From JAEUHO01 sp046350655 (GTDB lineage Bacteria > Planctomycetota > PLA2 > JAEUHO01), in contig JAXMAB010000004.1 in assembly GCA_046350655.1 (NCBI GenBank), forward strand, positions 496,001-560,000: a stretch of DNA of 64,000 nt, in the 5' to 3' direction. The position numbers and the translations under genes were made by a program. The notes under the pieces are model-generated. The model saw only the letters and a program-made list of their open reading frames with translations. It ran no database searches and was not told the origin of the DNA. Shown piece after piece: positions 27,641 to 37,152 of the stretch (its first letter is position 1; the number at the start of each line of letters is the position of its first letter).

Positions 27641-30244
27641 TCACCAGCCTCCGCCCTCCCGTTCCCGGCGCATCCGCGCGCGGGCGTAGACCCCGCGGCG
27701 CTCGGCATAGCGGTAGTAGGGGTTCGTGGGGTCGAGCGCGACGGGCGAGGCGAACCGCGCGGCGAACACCTCCGGGTGCCGGGCGGCCCGCAGCGTGCAG
27801 AGGCGGAGCGCGAGCCGGTGCATCTCGGCGGCCTCGTGCACGGGGGCGAGGCGTTTCGCGAACGCCGCCTCGGCGGCCGCGTCGGGGAAGGCGAGGAGGC
27901 GCGCGACGGGCGTGGCGTGGGCCGCGGTGGCGAGCCCCGCCGCCTGGATCTCGGCCTGGAAGGCCCAGCTGAACTCGAGCGGCAGGGCGTCGCGGGCCGC
28001 CAGGTCGTAGCCGATGCCGGGCCGGTCGTCGGTGACGAGCGGCGCGCCGTCGGTGAAGGCGGCGAGCCCGTCGGGGCCGAGCACGTGGCACGCGAGGAGG
28101 TCCTCGACGTGGCGGATGCCGACGGGCTCGAGGTGCGCGCGGACGCGCGGCTCGGCGAACCGCGCCGCCAGGCGCTCCAACGGGACCGGCCCGCCGCCGC
28201 GGCGGCCGATGACCGCGTACTCGCGCCCGTCGAAGAGCTCCCAGAGCGTCGCGTCGGGGAAGACGGCGCGGACCGTCGCGAGCAGCGACCGGAGCTGCGG
28301 TTGGGTGATGCAGTGGTAGGGGATCCACTGCGCGACCATCCCCCCCTCGCGCAGGCGGTCGCGGCACAGCTCGTAGAACTCGCGGGCGTAGAGCGACGCG
28401 ACGCCGTCGTCGTAGGGCGGCGGCGGCTCGAGCGCGATCAGGTCGTAGGCCTTGCGCCCGTGGAGCAGGTGCGTGCGGCCGTCGTTCACGACGACGCGGA
28501 CGCGCGGGTCGTCGAGGACGGCGCCGTTGGCCTCGCCGAAGAAGCGGCGCGCGGCGCGCACGACGGCGGGCGACAGCTCGACGCAGTCGATCGTCGCGAT
28601 GTCCGGGTGGGCGGCGACGGCCGAGAGCGTCATCCCCGAGCCGAGGCAGATCACGAGGGCGTCGCGCGGCGCGGGGTGGAGGAGCGCCGGGAGGTGCCCG
28701 AGGAGGCGGGTGTAGCGGCGGCAGCCCAGCGCGTCGGTGATCATCGACGTGGTGCCGACCTTCAGCTGGCGGCACCGCTCGCCGCCGCTCTCGACCTCGA
28801 GGACCGCGACGGACCCGCAGACGTCCTCCTCCGCGTGCAGCAGGCGGCCGCCCGAGCGCTGCTCCGTCCCCGCGACGAGCGTCCCGGGCGCGCGGGTCCA
28901 CGCGAACGCGAGCACCGCCACCGCGGCGACCGCGACGGCGGCGCGGGCGGCGGGGCGCGTGGTCGTCGCGAGGAGGCCGGCGCCGGCCACGAGCGCGAGC
29001 GAGGCGCAGAGCGCGAGGCTCGCCTGCACCCCGAAGGAGGGCAGCCACCAGAAGCCGCACAGGAGGGGCCCGAGCGTGCAGCCGAGCGTGTTCAGCGTGA
29101 CCGCGGCGCCGAGGCGGCGCCCGACCTCGCCGGGGTCGCGCGCGAACGCGCGGCCCGCGAACGGGAACGAGCAGCCCATGAGGAACGTCGGCCCGAGCAC
29201 GAGCAGGGCGCACTGGACGAGCGCGACGACGAGCCGGAAGGCGGCGTTGCCGCCCGCCGCGGCGGGGAGGCGCGCGAGCACCCACCGGGCCGCGTCGCCG
29301 CTGCGGGGGGCGAACGCGGCCCAGAGCCCCGCGGACGCGAGCAGCGCGACGCCGACGAGCGCCGTCGCGACCGCGTAGGCCCGCACGGGCTCGACCCGGT
29401 CGGCGAGCCGCGCCGCCGCCGCGCTCCCGAGGCCGAGCCCGACGAGACAGACCGCGACGACCGCGGCGAACGACTGCGCCGTCGAGTCGAGGTTCATCAT
29501 CAGGAGGCGCGTCCACGCGACCTCGACGCCGAGCCCCACCACCCCCGCGACGAGGAACGCCGTCCGCATCGCGGCGCCCACGGGCCTCGCGTCGGGGACC
29601 GCGCGGGGGACGGCCGCGTCCGCCGCCGGCGGCGTCGCGGCGGCGCCCCGACGCCGCGCCAGCGCCAGCGCGCCGACGGCGGCCACGAGGTTGAGCGCGA
29701 CGCCGACCCGGAGCGACCCGTCGAGCCCGAGGGCGCCGATGGTCACGAAGCCCGCCAGGAGGCAGCCCGCCGCGCCGCCGAGCGCGTTCACCGCGTACAG
29801 GCGCCCGACGGCCCGGCCCGGCGCGCCGCCGCGCGCCACCGCGGCCTTCACGAGCACCGGGAGCGTGCCGCCCATGAGGATCGTCGGCACCGCGAGCACG
29901 AGGGCCGTGCCGAGCGCGCGCACCGCGGTCAGGGTCGCGCCGTCGGCCGACGCGAGGTCGAGGGACGCGACCCAGCCCTCCACGGCGCGGAGGGCGGCCC
30001 GGGAGCCCAGGGCCCCGAGCGCGATGCCGCCCTCGATCCACGCGTAGGCGACGAGGGGGCGGCGCACGCGGTCCGCGACGCGGCCGAGCACGAGGCTGCC
30101 GGTCGCGAGCCCGAGCATGAACACCGCGAGCGTGGTGCCGACGGCGTACGCGGTCACGCCGAACTGGTGCGACAGCTCCTTGGTCCACACGACCTGGTAG
30201 AGCAGCGCTGCGATCCCCGAGAGCAGGTACAGCACGTACACCAT
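27641..30244 (-). CDS. MFS-like membrane domain fused to spermidine synthase-like methyltransferase fold
   Basis: The ATG at 30244 is preceded by TATGAT-N6, so the mRNA is probably leaderless. Residues about 1-470 hold some twelve hydrophobic segments in two halves (VYVLYLLSGIAALLYQVVWT; second half begins after DARPVGAAMRTAFLVAG). Residues about 500-740 form a spermidine-synthase-type Rossmann fold: CLGSGMTLSAVAAHPDIATI, CVELSPAVVRAARRFF, NDGRTHLL and YDLIALEPPPPY. The polyamine-synthase catalytic Asp region is altered (ALEPPPP rather than a DxxDP motif), so true aminopropyl transfer is doubtful. Fusions of this type are widespread and uncharacterised, perhaps linking transport and modification. 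The C-terminal 130 residues are helical. A copy of the dispersed repeat lies in the linker between the two membrane halves. Confidence 0.85.
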   Translation of the reverse strand: MVYVLYLLSGIAALLYQVVWTKELSHQFGVTAYAVGTTLAVFMLGLATGSLVLGRVADRVRRPLVAYAWIEGGIALGALGSRAALRAVEGWVASLDLASADGATLTAVRALGTALVLAVPTILMGGTLPVLVKAAVARGGAPGRAVGRLYAVNALGGAAGCLLAGFVTIGALGLDGSLRVGVALNLVAAVGALALARRRGAAATPPAADAAVPRAVPDARPVGAAMRTAFLVAGVVGLGVEVAWTRLLMMNLDSTAQSFAAVVAVCLVGLGLGSAAAARLADRVEPVRAYAVATALVGVALLASAGLWAAFAPRSGDAARWVLARLPAAAGGNAAFRLVVALVQCALLVLGPTFLMGCSFPFAGRAFARDPGEVGRRLGAAVTLNTLGCTLGPLLCGFWWLPSFGVQASLALCASLALVAGAGLLATTTRPAARAAVAVAAVAVLAFAWTRAPGTLVAGTEQRSGGRLLHAEEDVCGSVAVLEVESGGERCRQLKVGTTSMITDALGCRRYTRLLGHLPALLHPAPRDALVICLGSGMTLSAVAAHPDIATIDCVELSPAVVRAARRFFGEANGAVLDDPRVRVVVNDGRTHLLHGRKAYDLIALEPPPPYDDGVASLYAREFYELCRDRLREGGMVAQWIPYHCITQPQLRSLLATVRAVFPDATLWELFDGREYAVIGRRGGGPVPLERLAARFAEPRVRAHLEPVGIRHVEDLLACHVLGPDGLAAFTDGAPLVTDDRPGIGYDLAARDALPLEFSWAFQAEIQAAGLATAAHATPVARLLAFPDAAAEAAFAKRLAPVHEAAEMHRLALRLCTLRAARHPEVFAARFASPVALDPTNPYYRYAERRGVYARARMRREREGGGW

Positions 30245-30250
30245 GACGCG

Positions 30251-30256
30251 ATCATA
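30251..30256 (-). promoter_or_regulatory. -10 hexamer TATGAT of the MFS/synthase gene
   Basis: TATGAT ends 6 bases before the ATG, with no Shine-Dalgarno sequence between; this is the best match to a bacterial -10 among the leaderless candidates. Confidence 0.6.
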
Positions 30257-30359
30257 GGCGGCGCGCGGTTCGCCGCGCCGCCCGTGCGCGCGGTCGGTCA
30301 CGACCGATCCGGTCCGGTTTGCGCGCGGGGCGGCGGGGAGACCGACGTGGCCCGCGTCG

Positions 30360-32339
30360 TCAGTCCGCGGGTGCGTCCGCGCCGCCGGCGGCGTCGAGCG
30401 CCTCGGCGCGCGCGGTCCAGTCCGCGTAGAGGCGCTCGATCTCGGCGCGCGCGGCGGTCGCGTCGTCGGCGAGCGCGCGCCCCTTCACGTGGTCGCCGCC
30501 CGCGGCCCAGTGCTCCTCGAGCGCGCGGTCGGCGGCCTTCGCGCGCTCCTCGGCCTTCAGCAGCTTCCCCTCGACGGTGCGCAGCTCGCTCGCGAGCCGC
30601 CGGGCCTCGCGTGCCTTCGCCTTCTTGGCCTCGCGCTCGGCCGCCCCGTCGCCCTTGCCGGCCTCCGCCGCCGACTTCTGGCTGCGGAGCTCGAGCGCGC
30701 CCTTGCGCTTCTGGCGCTGCTCCGCCGACCGCTTGGCCCACCACTCGGCGAACGAGCACCGGTAGGAGACGAGCTGGCGGTCCACGACCTCGACGACGCG
30801 GTGGACGAGGCGGTCGAGGAAGTAGCGGTCGTGGCTGATGACCACGAGGGTGCCCTCGTACTCCTCGAGCATCTCCTCGAGCTGCTCGCAGGCCTGGAGG
30901 TCGAGGTGGTTCGTGGGCTCGTCGAGCAGCAGCAGGTTGACCTTCTGGTGCGAGAGGCGCGCGAGCTGGAGCCGGCTCTTCTCGCCGCCCGAGAGGGTGC
31001 GGATCTCGCGGTCGAGGTCGTCGCGGGTGAACAGGAAGCGGTGGAGGAGCGCCTCGGCCTCGCTCTTGAGCAGCCCGGTGGCGTCCTGCATCCAGTCGCG
31101 CAGCGTCATGCCGCGGTCGAGCGCCTCCTCGTGGAGCTGGCGGTACTCGCCGACCACGACGGACTTGCCGAGGCGGAGCGTCGGGTTCTCCCAGCCGCCC
31201 TGCTCGAGCAGGGCCTTGAAGAGCGTCGTCTTCCCCGAGCCGTTCGGGCCCACGAGGCAGACGCGCTCGCCGAACTCGACCTCGAGGTTGGCGCGCTCGA
31301 AGATGGGGCGGTCGCCGTACGCGCACGAGAAGTCCTTCACGACGAGCGCGATGCGCCCGCCGCGGTCGCCCGCGAAGCCGCCGCCGAACGTGCGCTGCTC
31401 GGTGACGGGGCGCTCGACCTTCTCCATGCGGTCGATGCGGGCCATCATCGCCTTCGCGCGCCGCGCCTGGCCGGGGTCGTCGTAGGCGTTGGCCATGTCC
31501 TTCAGGCGGCGGGCCGCGAACTCGATGCGGCGGATCAGGCGCTGCTGCGCCTTCCACTGCCGCTCCTGCAGCGCGAGGGCCTCGGCCTTCTGACGCTGGT
31601 AGTCGCCGTAGTTGCCCGTCCAGACCGTGACCTGGCCGCGGGCGACCTCCCAGATCTCGTCGACGGTCGCGTCGAGGAGGTGGCGGTTGTGGCTCACCAT
31701 CACCACGGCGGCCGGGGTGCGGCGGACGAGCTCGATGAACCACTCGACGCCGTCCATGTCGAGGTGGTTGCTCGGCTCGTCGAGCAGCATCACGTCGGGC
31801 TCGGAGAGGAGGACGCGCGCGAGGCCGATGACGTTGCGCTCGCCGCCGGAGAAGACCTCGAGCGGGCGGTGCCAGGCCTCCTCCGGGAGGCCGAGGCTCG
31901 ACAGCACCGCCTCGATGCGGCGGTCCACGTCGTAGCCGCCCTCGGCCTCGTGGCGGTGGGTCAGGGCCTCGTACTCGGCCAGCAGGCGGCGGCGGTCGTC
32001 GCCGTCGGCGGTCGCGAGCGCCTCCTCGAGCGCGCGCAGGCGGGTGTCGCGGGCGTGCGCGTCGCCGAACACGCGGCGCATCTCCGCGAAGACGGTGGAC
32101 CCGGCCGGGCACGCGAGCTCCTGCGCCTGGTGCGCGAGGCGGACGCCCCGGCCGCGCACGACGTCGCCCTTCACCGGCTCCGCGAGCCCCGCGAGGAGGT
32201 TGAGCAGCGTGCTCTTCCCGACGCCGTTGGCGCCGATCACGCCGATCTTGCGGCCCGGCTCGACGTCGAGGGTGACGTCGTCGAGGAGGACCGGCCCCCC
32301 GTGGTGCATCGTGACGTGCGAGAGGGAGAGGAGGGGCAC
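30360..32339 (-). CDS. ABC-F family ATPase (Uup/EttA-like)
   Basis: Soluble protein of 659 residues with two ABC domains and no membrane segment. First domain: Walker A GANGVGKST, signature FSGGERN, Walker B VMLLDEPSNHLD. The inter-domain linker (about 240-320) is helical and charged, as in the P-site tRNA interaction motif of ABC-F factors. Second domain: GPNGSGKTT, LSGGEKSR, LLLLDEPTNHLD. The C-terminal 130 residues are Lys/Glu/Ala-rich, predicted coiled coil. ABC-F proteins act on ribosomes to relieve stalling or protect from antibiotics; which one cannot be told. The start codon is GTG at 32339; divergent orphan gene upstream at 32450. Confidence 0.93.
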   Translation of the reverse strand: MPLLSLSHVTMHHGGPVLLDDVTLDVEPGRKIGVIGANGVGKSTLLNLLAGLAEPVKGDVVRGRGVRLAHQAQELACPAGSTVFAEMRRVFGDAHARDTRLRALEEALATADGDDRRRLLAEYEALTHRHEAEGGYDVDRRIEAVLSSLGLPEEAWHRPLEVFSGGERNVIGLARVLLSEPDVMLLDEPSNHLDMDGVEWFIELVRRTPAAVVMVSHNRHLLDATVDEIWEVARGQVTVWTGNYGDYQRQKAEALALQERQWKAQQRLIRRIEFAARRLKDMANAYDDPGQARRAKAMMARIDRMEKVERPVTEQRTFGGGFAGDRGGRIALVVKDFSCAYGDRPIFERANLEVEFGERVCLVGPNGSGKTTLFKALLEQGGWENPTLRLGKSVVVGEYRQLHEEALDRGMTLRDWMQDATGLLKSEAEALLHRFLFTRDDLDREIRTLSGGEKSRLQLARLSHQKVNLLLLDEPTNHLDLQACEQLEEMLEEYEGTLVVISHDRYFLDRLVHRVVEVVDRQLVSYRCSFAEWWAKRSAEQRQKRKGALELRSQKSAAEAGKGDGAAEREAKKAKAREARRLASELRTVEGKLLKAEERAKAADRALEEHWAAGGDHVKGRALADDATAARAEIERLYADWTARAEALDAAGGADAPAD

Positions 32340-32449
32340 GCCGCCATGCTGCCATCGGGCCGTGGCGGCGTCCCCTTGCGCCCACCGGCGCCCCGACGCG
32401 CCGTCGGCGGGGGCGCGCGTCGTCCCGGGGGGCGTGCGACGATCCTCCC

Positions 32450-32965
32450 GTGCCGCACGACCTCGCCCACCTCCGGGACGCCGCCGTGCACGCGTTGCCG
32501 CGCGCCGCCGACGGCCTCGACGTCGGACGCGTCCGCGTCGTCGTCGTGCGGCAGGAACCCGCGTTCGCGCCGTGGGTGCACCTCGAGTTGCTCGCGCCGA
32601 CCGTGCGCGGGGGCACGTACGCCGTCCGGCGCTCGACCTGGCGGATCGACGTCGACGACGCGCGCACGCGGGGGCCGAACGTCTGCCTCGACGGGACGCC
32701 GACGATCGACCGCGAGGCCCGCGTCGTCGCGCCGCGGGGGTGGGCCCGTCGCGTCGCGGCCGTCGCGGCGGCCGCGGGCCGCTGCGGCGACCCGGGCGAG
32801 CTCCCGATCCGCCTCGACGCGACGGCCTACCACCTCGAGGTCGGCGGGCCGGTCCCGCAGACGCTGGCGTGGGACCACGCGCTCCCGCGGCCGTGGTCGG
32901 CGCTGCGGCGGCCGCTCGCGGCGCTGGTCGCGGCCGTCGAGCGCGCGCTCGCGGCGCCGTCGTAA
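32450..32965 (+). CDS. Hypothetical protein, 171 residues
   Basis: GTG start, divergent from the ABC-F gene. Codon composition is typical of the window and the frame is well kept, so it is probably real. The middle has alternating hydrophobic strands (RVRVVVVRQEP, WVHLELLAPTV, TWRIDVDDARTR) and a C-terminal helix (LAALVAAVERALAA). No signal peptide, motif or family is recognised. The stop is followed directly by the repeat array. Confidence 0.6.
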   Translation: MPHDLAHLRDAAVHALPRAADGLDVGRVRVVVVRQEPAFAPWVHLELLAPTVRGGTYAVRRSTWRIDVDDARTRGPNVCLDGTPTIDREARVVAPRGWARRVAAVAAAAGRCGDPGELPIRLDATAYHLEVGGPVPQTLAWDHALPRPWSALRRPLAALVAAVERALAAPS

Positions 32966-32969
32966 GCGG

Positions 32970-33142
32970 AGCCTATCCCCATCGCCTCCCTGCTGCGCCC
33001 GGCGATCCTCTCGCTGCGGCGGGCCTGCTCGCCGCTCAACCCCTCAACGGGTCAAGAACCCGCCTCCGGGGCTTCCCGGCTGCGCTTGCCCGCCTCGCGT
33101 CGGTCTCGCCGGGCTCGCGACGGGCACGATGGGGATAGGCTC
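32970..33142. repeat. Inverted-repeat-bounded element, unit 1 of 3
   Basis: 173 bp between AGCCTATCCCCATCG (32970-32984) and its exact complement CGATGGGGATAGGCT (33127-33141). Inside lie hairpins CGGGT-caaga-ACCCG and CCGGG-gctt-CCCGG. Confidence 0.9.
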
Positions 33143-33144
33143 CA

Positions 33145-33294
33145 CGAGCGGCCTGCTGCGCCCGGCGATCCTCTCGCTGCGTCGGGCCTGCTCGCCGCTC
33201 AGCCCCTCAACGGGTCAAGAACCCGCCTCTTCCCGGCTGCGCCGCCTCGCGTCGGTCTCGCCGGGCTCGCGACGGGCACGATGGGGATAGGCTC
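33145..33294. repeat. Inverted-repeat-bounded element, unit 2 of 3 (left end truncated)
   Basis: Same order of blocks as units 1 and 3, but the left end has only GAG before GGCCTGCTGCGCCCGGCG, and two short internal blocks are missing. The right end CGATGGGGATAGGCT is intact. Confidence 0.85.
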
Positions 33295-33298
33295 CACG

Positions 33299-33471
33299 AG
33301 CCTATCCCCATCGCCTCCCTGCTGCGCCCGGCGATCCTCTCGCTGCGGCGGGCCTGCTCGCCGCTCAGCCCCTCAACGGGTCAAGAACCCGTCTCCGGGG
33401 CTTCCCGGCTGCGCTTGCCCGCCTCGCGTCGGTCTTGCCGGGCTCGCGACGGGCACGATGGGGATAGGCTC
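33299..33471. repeat. Inverted-repeat-bounded element, unit 3 of 3
   Basis: Complete unit, nearly identical to unit 1 and with the same 15-bp terminal inverted repeats. Its right end touches the stop codon of the sufT-like gene. No coding capacity. Confidence 0.9.
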
Positions 33472-33993
33472 TCAGTACCCGTCCATCCCCAGCTGGAGGC
33501 GGGCCGCCTCGGACAGCAGGTGCCGGCCCCACGGCGGCTCCCAGACGAGGTCGACGTTCGCCGCGCGGACGCCCGGGATCGCCGCGACCTTCTGCTGGAC
33601 CTCGGGCGGCAGCGTCCCCGCCACCGGGCACGCCGGCGACGTGAGCGTCATCTGGATGCTGACGACCTGCTCGGGCGAGACGTCCACAGCGTAGATGAGC
33701 CCGAGGTCGTAGATGTTCACGGGGATCTCGGGGTCGTAACACGTCTGCAGCACGTCGATGACCGCCTCGCGGAGGTCCGGCGGCGGCGCGCCGAACGGCA
33801 GCGGGGTGACGCCGGCGTCCGGGTTGCTCATCGGGTGACCGGCCACGGGGGCCGCGGGCGACGACGTCGAAGGCGGCGGGCCCGCCGGCGACGGGGCCGC
33901 GGGCGGGACCGCCGGCGGGACCTGCGGGCCGGCGGGCCTCGCGTCCCCGGAGGGCGACGGCTTCGGCGGGGGGGCTTCCTGGAACTCGGTCAC
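33472..33993 (-). CDS. sufT: SufT-like iron-sulfur assembly protein (MIP18/DUF59) with Pro-rich N-terminal extension
   Basis: Last gene of the suf operon. The C-terminal 100 residues match the MIP18/PaaD-like fold: DLREAVIDVLQTCYDPEIPVNIYDLGLIY, here with DPEIPVNIYDLGLIY and the conserved Cys in MTLTSPACPVAGTLP. SufT-type proteins help mature iron-sulfur proteins. The GTG start at 33993 lies four bases after the sufU stop with GGAG just upstream. It adds about 55 disordered Pro/Ala-rich residues beyond the usual family length, including a DARPAG segment from a dispersed repeat; an internal ATG at 33831 could give a normal-length protein. The gene ends against the repeat array. Confidence 0.85.
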   Translation of the reverse strand: MTEFQEAPPPKPSPSGDARPAGPQVPPAVPPAAPSPAGPPPSTSSPAAPVAGHPMSNPDAGVTPLPFGAPPPDLREAVIDVLQTCYDPEIPVNIYDLGLIYAVDVSPEQVVSIQMTLTSPACPVAGTLPPEVQQKVAAIPGVRAANVDLVWEPPWGRHLLSEAARLQLGMDGY

Positions 33994-33997
33994 GGGC

Positions 33998-34459
33998 CTA
34001 CTCCGTGGTCACGGGCGCGGCGGGCGCCGCACCGGACGCGAGCGCGGCGCGCAGCGTGTGCCACGCGAGGGTCGCGCACTTGACGCGCATCGGGAACTCG
34101 GCGACGCCCGCGAACGCCGCGAGCTTGCCGAGCGCCTCGGTCTCCGCCTCGTCGGCGGGCGTGCCCGTGAGGAGCGCGTGGAAGCGGCCGAAGAGCGCCT
34201 CGACCTCCTCGAGCGACTTGCCGCGCAGCGCCTCGGTCATCAGCGACGTGGAGGCCTGCGAGATCGCGCAGCCCGCGCCGGTGAACGTGACCTCGGTCAC
34301 GCGGCCGTCGACCACCTTCGCGTAGATCGTGACCTTGTCGCCGCAGAGCGGGTTGTGGCCGTCGGCCCGCGTCGTCGCGCCCTCGAGGACCCGGAAGTTC
34401 CGCGGCTTGCGGCCGTGGTCGAGGATCAGCTCCTGGTAGAGGTCGGAGGCGTGGGACAA
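33998..34459 (-). CDS. sufU: SufU/IscU-type iron-sulfur scaffold or sulfur acceptor
   Basis: Receives sulfur from SufS. The three conserved cysteines are visible: NPLCGDK, GAGCAISQAS and RVKCATLAWH, with LYQELILDHGRKPRNF at the N-terminus. The longer loop between the second and third Cys (LTGTPADEAETEALGKL) is typical of SufU rather than IscU, and fits its partner SufS. Start choice: the TTG at 34459 gives the normal family N-terminus; a GTG at 34486 is the alternative. No strong Shine-Dalgarno is seen for either, so translation may be coupled to sufS, which ends at 34509. Confidence 0.9.
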   Translation of the reverse strand: MSHASDLYQELILDHGRKPRNFRVLEGATTRADGHNPLCGDKVTIYAKVVDGRVTEVTFTGAGCAISQASTSLMTEALRGKSLEEVEALFGRFHALLTGTPADEAETEALGKLAAFAGVAEFPMRVKCATLAWHTLRAALASGAAPAAPVTTE

Positions 34460-34508
34460 GGTCGGGGATCCGGGGCGGGCGGCCACCCGAGGGGGCTGGC
34501 GGGGGCGG

Positions 34509-35798
34509 TCAGAGGGGGAACAGCGCGCGCACCTTCGCGAGGGCCGCGACGAGGGCGTCGAGGTCGTCGCGCAGGTTGTAGAGCGCGAGCGACGCGCGGG
34601 CCGTCGCGGGCACACCGTACCGCTCCATGACGGGTTGCGCGCAGTGATGGCCCGTGCGGACGGCGACGCCCTCGAGGTCGAGGAGCGTGCCGATGTCGTG
34701 GGGGTGCACGCCCTCGAGCGTGAACGAGAGCACGGAGGCCTTGTGGGGCGAGGTGCCGACGAGCCGCAGGCCCGGGACGCGCGCGAGGACCTCGGTGCCG
34801 TAGGCGAGGAGGTCGGCCTCGTGGGCGGCGACCGCGTCGAAGGGCAGCGCCGAGAACCACGCGAGCGCGGCCCCGAGGCCGACGGCCCCGGCCACGTCGG
34901 GCGTGCCCGCCTCGAACTTCGACGGCAGGTCGGCCCACGTCGAGCCGGCGAACGACACGGTGCGGATCATGTCGCCGCCGCCCTGCCACGGCGGCATCGC
35001 CTCGAGCAGCGCGCGCCTGCCGTACAGCGCGCCGATGCCCGTGGGCCCGAACACCTTGTGGCCGCTGAACGCGTAGAAGTCGGCGTCGAGCGCGCGCACG
35101 TCGACGCGCGCGTGCGCGACGGCCTGGGCGCCGTCCACGAGCACGAGCGCGCCGGCGGCGTGCGCCGCGCGCGCGAGGTCGGCGACCGGGTTGACGGTGC
35201 CGAGCGCGTTGCTCACGTGGCCCACGGCCACGAGCTTCGTGCGCGGGCCGAGCAGGCGGTGGAACGCGTCGAGGTCGAGGGTCCCCGCGTCGTCGATCGG
35301 GACGACGCGCACGACCGCGCCGCGCTCCGCCGCGACCAGCTGCCACGGGACGATGTTGCTGTGGTGCTCCATCGTCGTGAGCAGGATCTCGTCGCCCGCG
35401 CGCAGGTTCGCGCGGCCCCAGGCCTGCGCCACGAGGTTGATCCCCTCGGTGGTGCCGCGGGTGAAGATCACCTCGCGCGCGTCGGCGGCGTTGAGGAAAC
35501 GCCGGACGGTCTCGCGGGCCGCGTCGAAGGCCAGCGTGGCCTCCTGCGAGAGCGTGTGGACCGCGCGGTGGATGTTGGCGTTGTGCGCGCGGTAGAAGCC
35601 GTCGAGGGCCTCGAGCACCGCCGTCGGCTTCTGCGTCGTCGCCGCGTTGTCGAGGTAGACGAGGGGCTTGCCGCGCACGGCGCGCGCGAGGATCGGGAAC
35701 TCGGCCCGGGCGCGCCGCGGGTCGAACGCGCGCGGCGCCGGGGCGGCGGGGGCCGCGGGCGCGGGGCCGCCGGCGGGGGCACGCGAGGCCCGGTTCAC
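34509..35798 (-). CDS. sufS: Cysteine desulfurase SufS
   Basis: PLP enzyme that takes sulfur from cysteine for cluster assembly. The PLP lysine is in FSGHKVFGPTGIG, the persulfide Cys in RTGHHCAQPVM, and YLDNAATTQKP, TTMEHHSNIVPW and DGAQAVAH mark the class II SufS/CsdA group. The GTG start overlaps the sufD stop as GTGA. The first 25 residues are a Pro/Ala-rich extension that includes a dispersed repeat copy (35781-35793); the family core begins near FDPRRARAEFPIL. Length (429) is otherwise normal. Confidence 0.95.
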   Translation of the reverse strand: MNRASRAPAGGPAPAAPAAPAPRAFDPRRARAEFPILARAVRGKPLVYLDNAATTQKPTAVLEALDGFYRAHNANIHRAVHTLSQEATLAFDAARETVRRFLNAADAREVIFTRGTTEGINLVAQAWGRANLRAGDEILLTTMEHHSNIVPWQLVAAERGAVVRVVPIDDAGTLDLDAFHRLLGPRTKLVAVGHVSNALGTVNPVADLARAAHAAGALVLVDGAQAVAHARVDVRALDADFYAFSGHKVFGPTGIGALYGRRALLEAMPPWQGGGDMIRTVSFAGSTWADLPSKFEAGTPDVAGAVGLGAALAWFSALPFDAVAAHEADLLAYGTEVLARVPGLRLVGTSPHKASVLSFTLEGVHPHDIGTLLDLEGVAVRTGHHCAQPVMERYGVPATARASLALYNLRDDLDALVAALAKVRALFPL

Positions 35799-37152
35799 GT
35801 CCGGTCCTCGCGGCCCGCGAGGGCCGGCATCCGCTCGGTCATCCAGCGGTCGAGCCGCACGCGGACGGCCTCGATCTGGATGCGGTCGGTGACGTCGCGC
35901 GCGAACGCGCGCAGCAGCAGGTCGCGCGCGGCGAGCTCGGGGAGCCCGCGCGAGCGCAGGTAGAAGAGCTTGTCGTCGTCGAGGCGGCCCACGGTCGCGC
36001 CGTGGGCGCACTTGACGTCGTCGGCGTGGATCTCGAGCTCGGGCTTCGTGTCGGCGGTGGCTCCGTGCGACAGCAGCAGGTTGTGCTGCGCCTGCTGCGC
36101 GTCGGTCTTCTGGGCGCCCGGGCGCACGAGCACCTTGCCGTTGAAGACGCCGACGGCCGTGCCGTCGAGGATCGTCTTGTAGAGCTGGCGGCTGGTGCCG
36201 TGGGGCTTCGCGTGGTCGAGGCGGGTGTGCTGGTCGGCGTGGCGGCTGCCGAAGACGAGGTTGAGGCCGTGGAGCGTGGCCTCGGCGCCCTCGCCGTCGA
36301 GCGTGACGTCGACGTCGGTGCGCGCGAGGGCGGCGCCGAGCGTGAGCACGCACGACGAGAAGCGGCTGTCGCGGGCCTGGTGGGCGGCGACGGTGGCGAC
36401 GTGGAACGCCGCGTCCGACTCCTCCTGCCAGAGCACGTGCTCGACGGCCGCGTTCTGCGCCACCGCGACCTCGACCACCGGCAGCGAGAGGTAGGGGCCG
36501 TCCGTGAGCGCGACGTGGTGCTCGACGACGGTCACGCGGCTGCCCGAGGAGGCCACGATCAGCGTGCGGGGGAACGACGCCGTGCCCGGCCGCGTGGTCA
36601 CGTGGATCACCTCGACGGGCACGGGCACGCAGGTGCCCGGCGCCGCGAGCAGCAGCACGCCGTCGTCGAAGCCCGCCGTCGAGAGGTCGGCGAACGGGCG
36701 GTCGCCGCCGGCGGCGATCCGCGCGAGGTGCGGCTCGAGCGGCGACGGCGCGTTGCGCAGCGCGTCCGCGAGCGAGCCGAACAGCACGCCGGCGAGCTGG
36801 GGCGGCACGACCGAGAGGTCGGCGGCGTACCGGCCGTCCACGAACACGAGCACGAGCCCGCCCGCGAGGTGGAGCCGCGAGCGCTGCACGCGGGCGGCGA
36901 CCTCGGCGCGCGGGTGGGCGCGGTCGGGCGGGGCCCACGGCGTCGCCGCGAGCCGGGCGAGGCTCGTGTACTTCCAGTCCTCGTCGCGCAGCGTCGGGAG
37001 GCCGCGCGCGGCGAAGCGGGCGAGGGCCTCCGCGCGGCGCGCGGCGAACCAGGCCGGCCCGTCCACCTTGAGCGCGCGGGCGCGGGCGAGGAGCGCGTCG
37101 GCCGCGGGCGCGGCGGGCGGCGCGGCGGGGGGGGCGGCGCGGTCCGCCACGG

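Noticed and set aside
32970..33471. Possible CRISPR array
   Set aside because: The repeated units are 150-173 bp, contiguous and without unique spacers; no cas gene is in the window.
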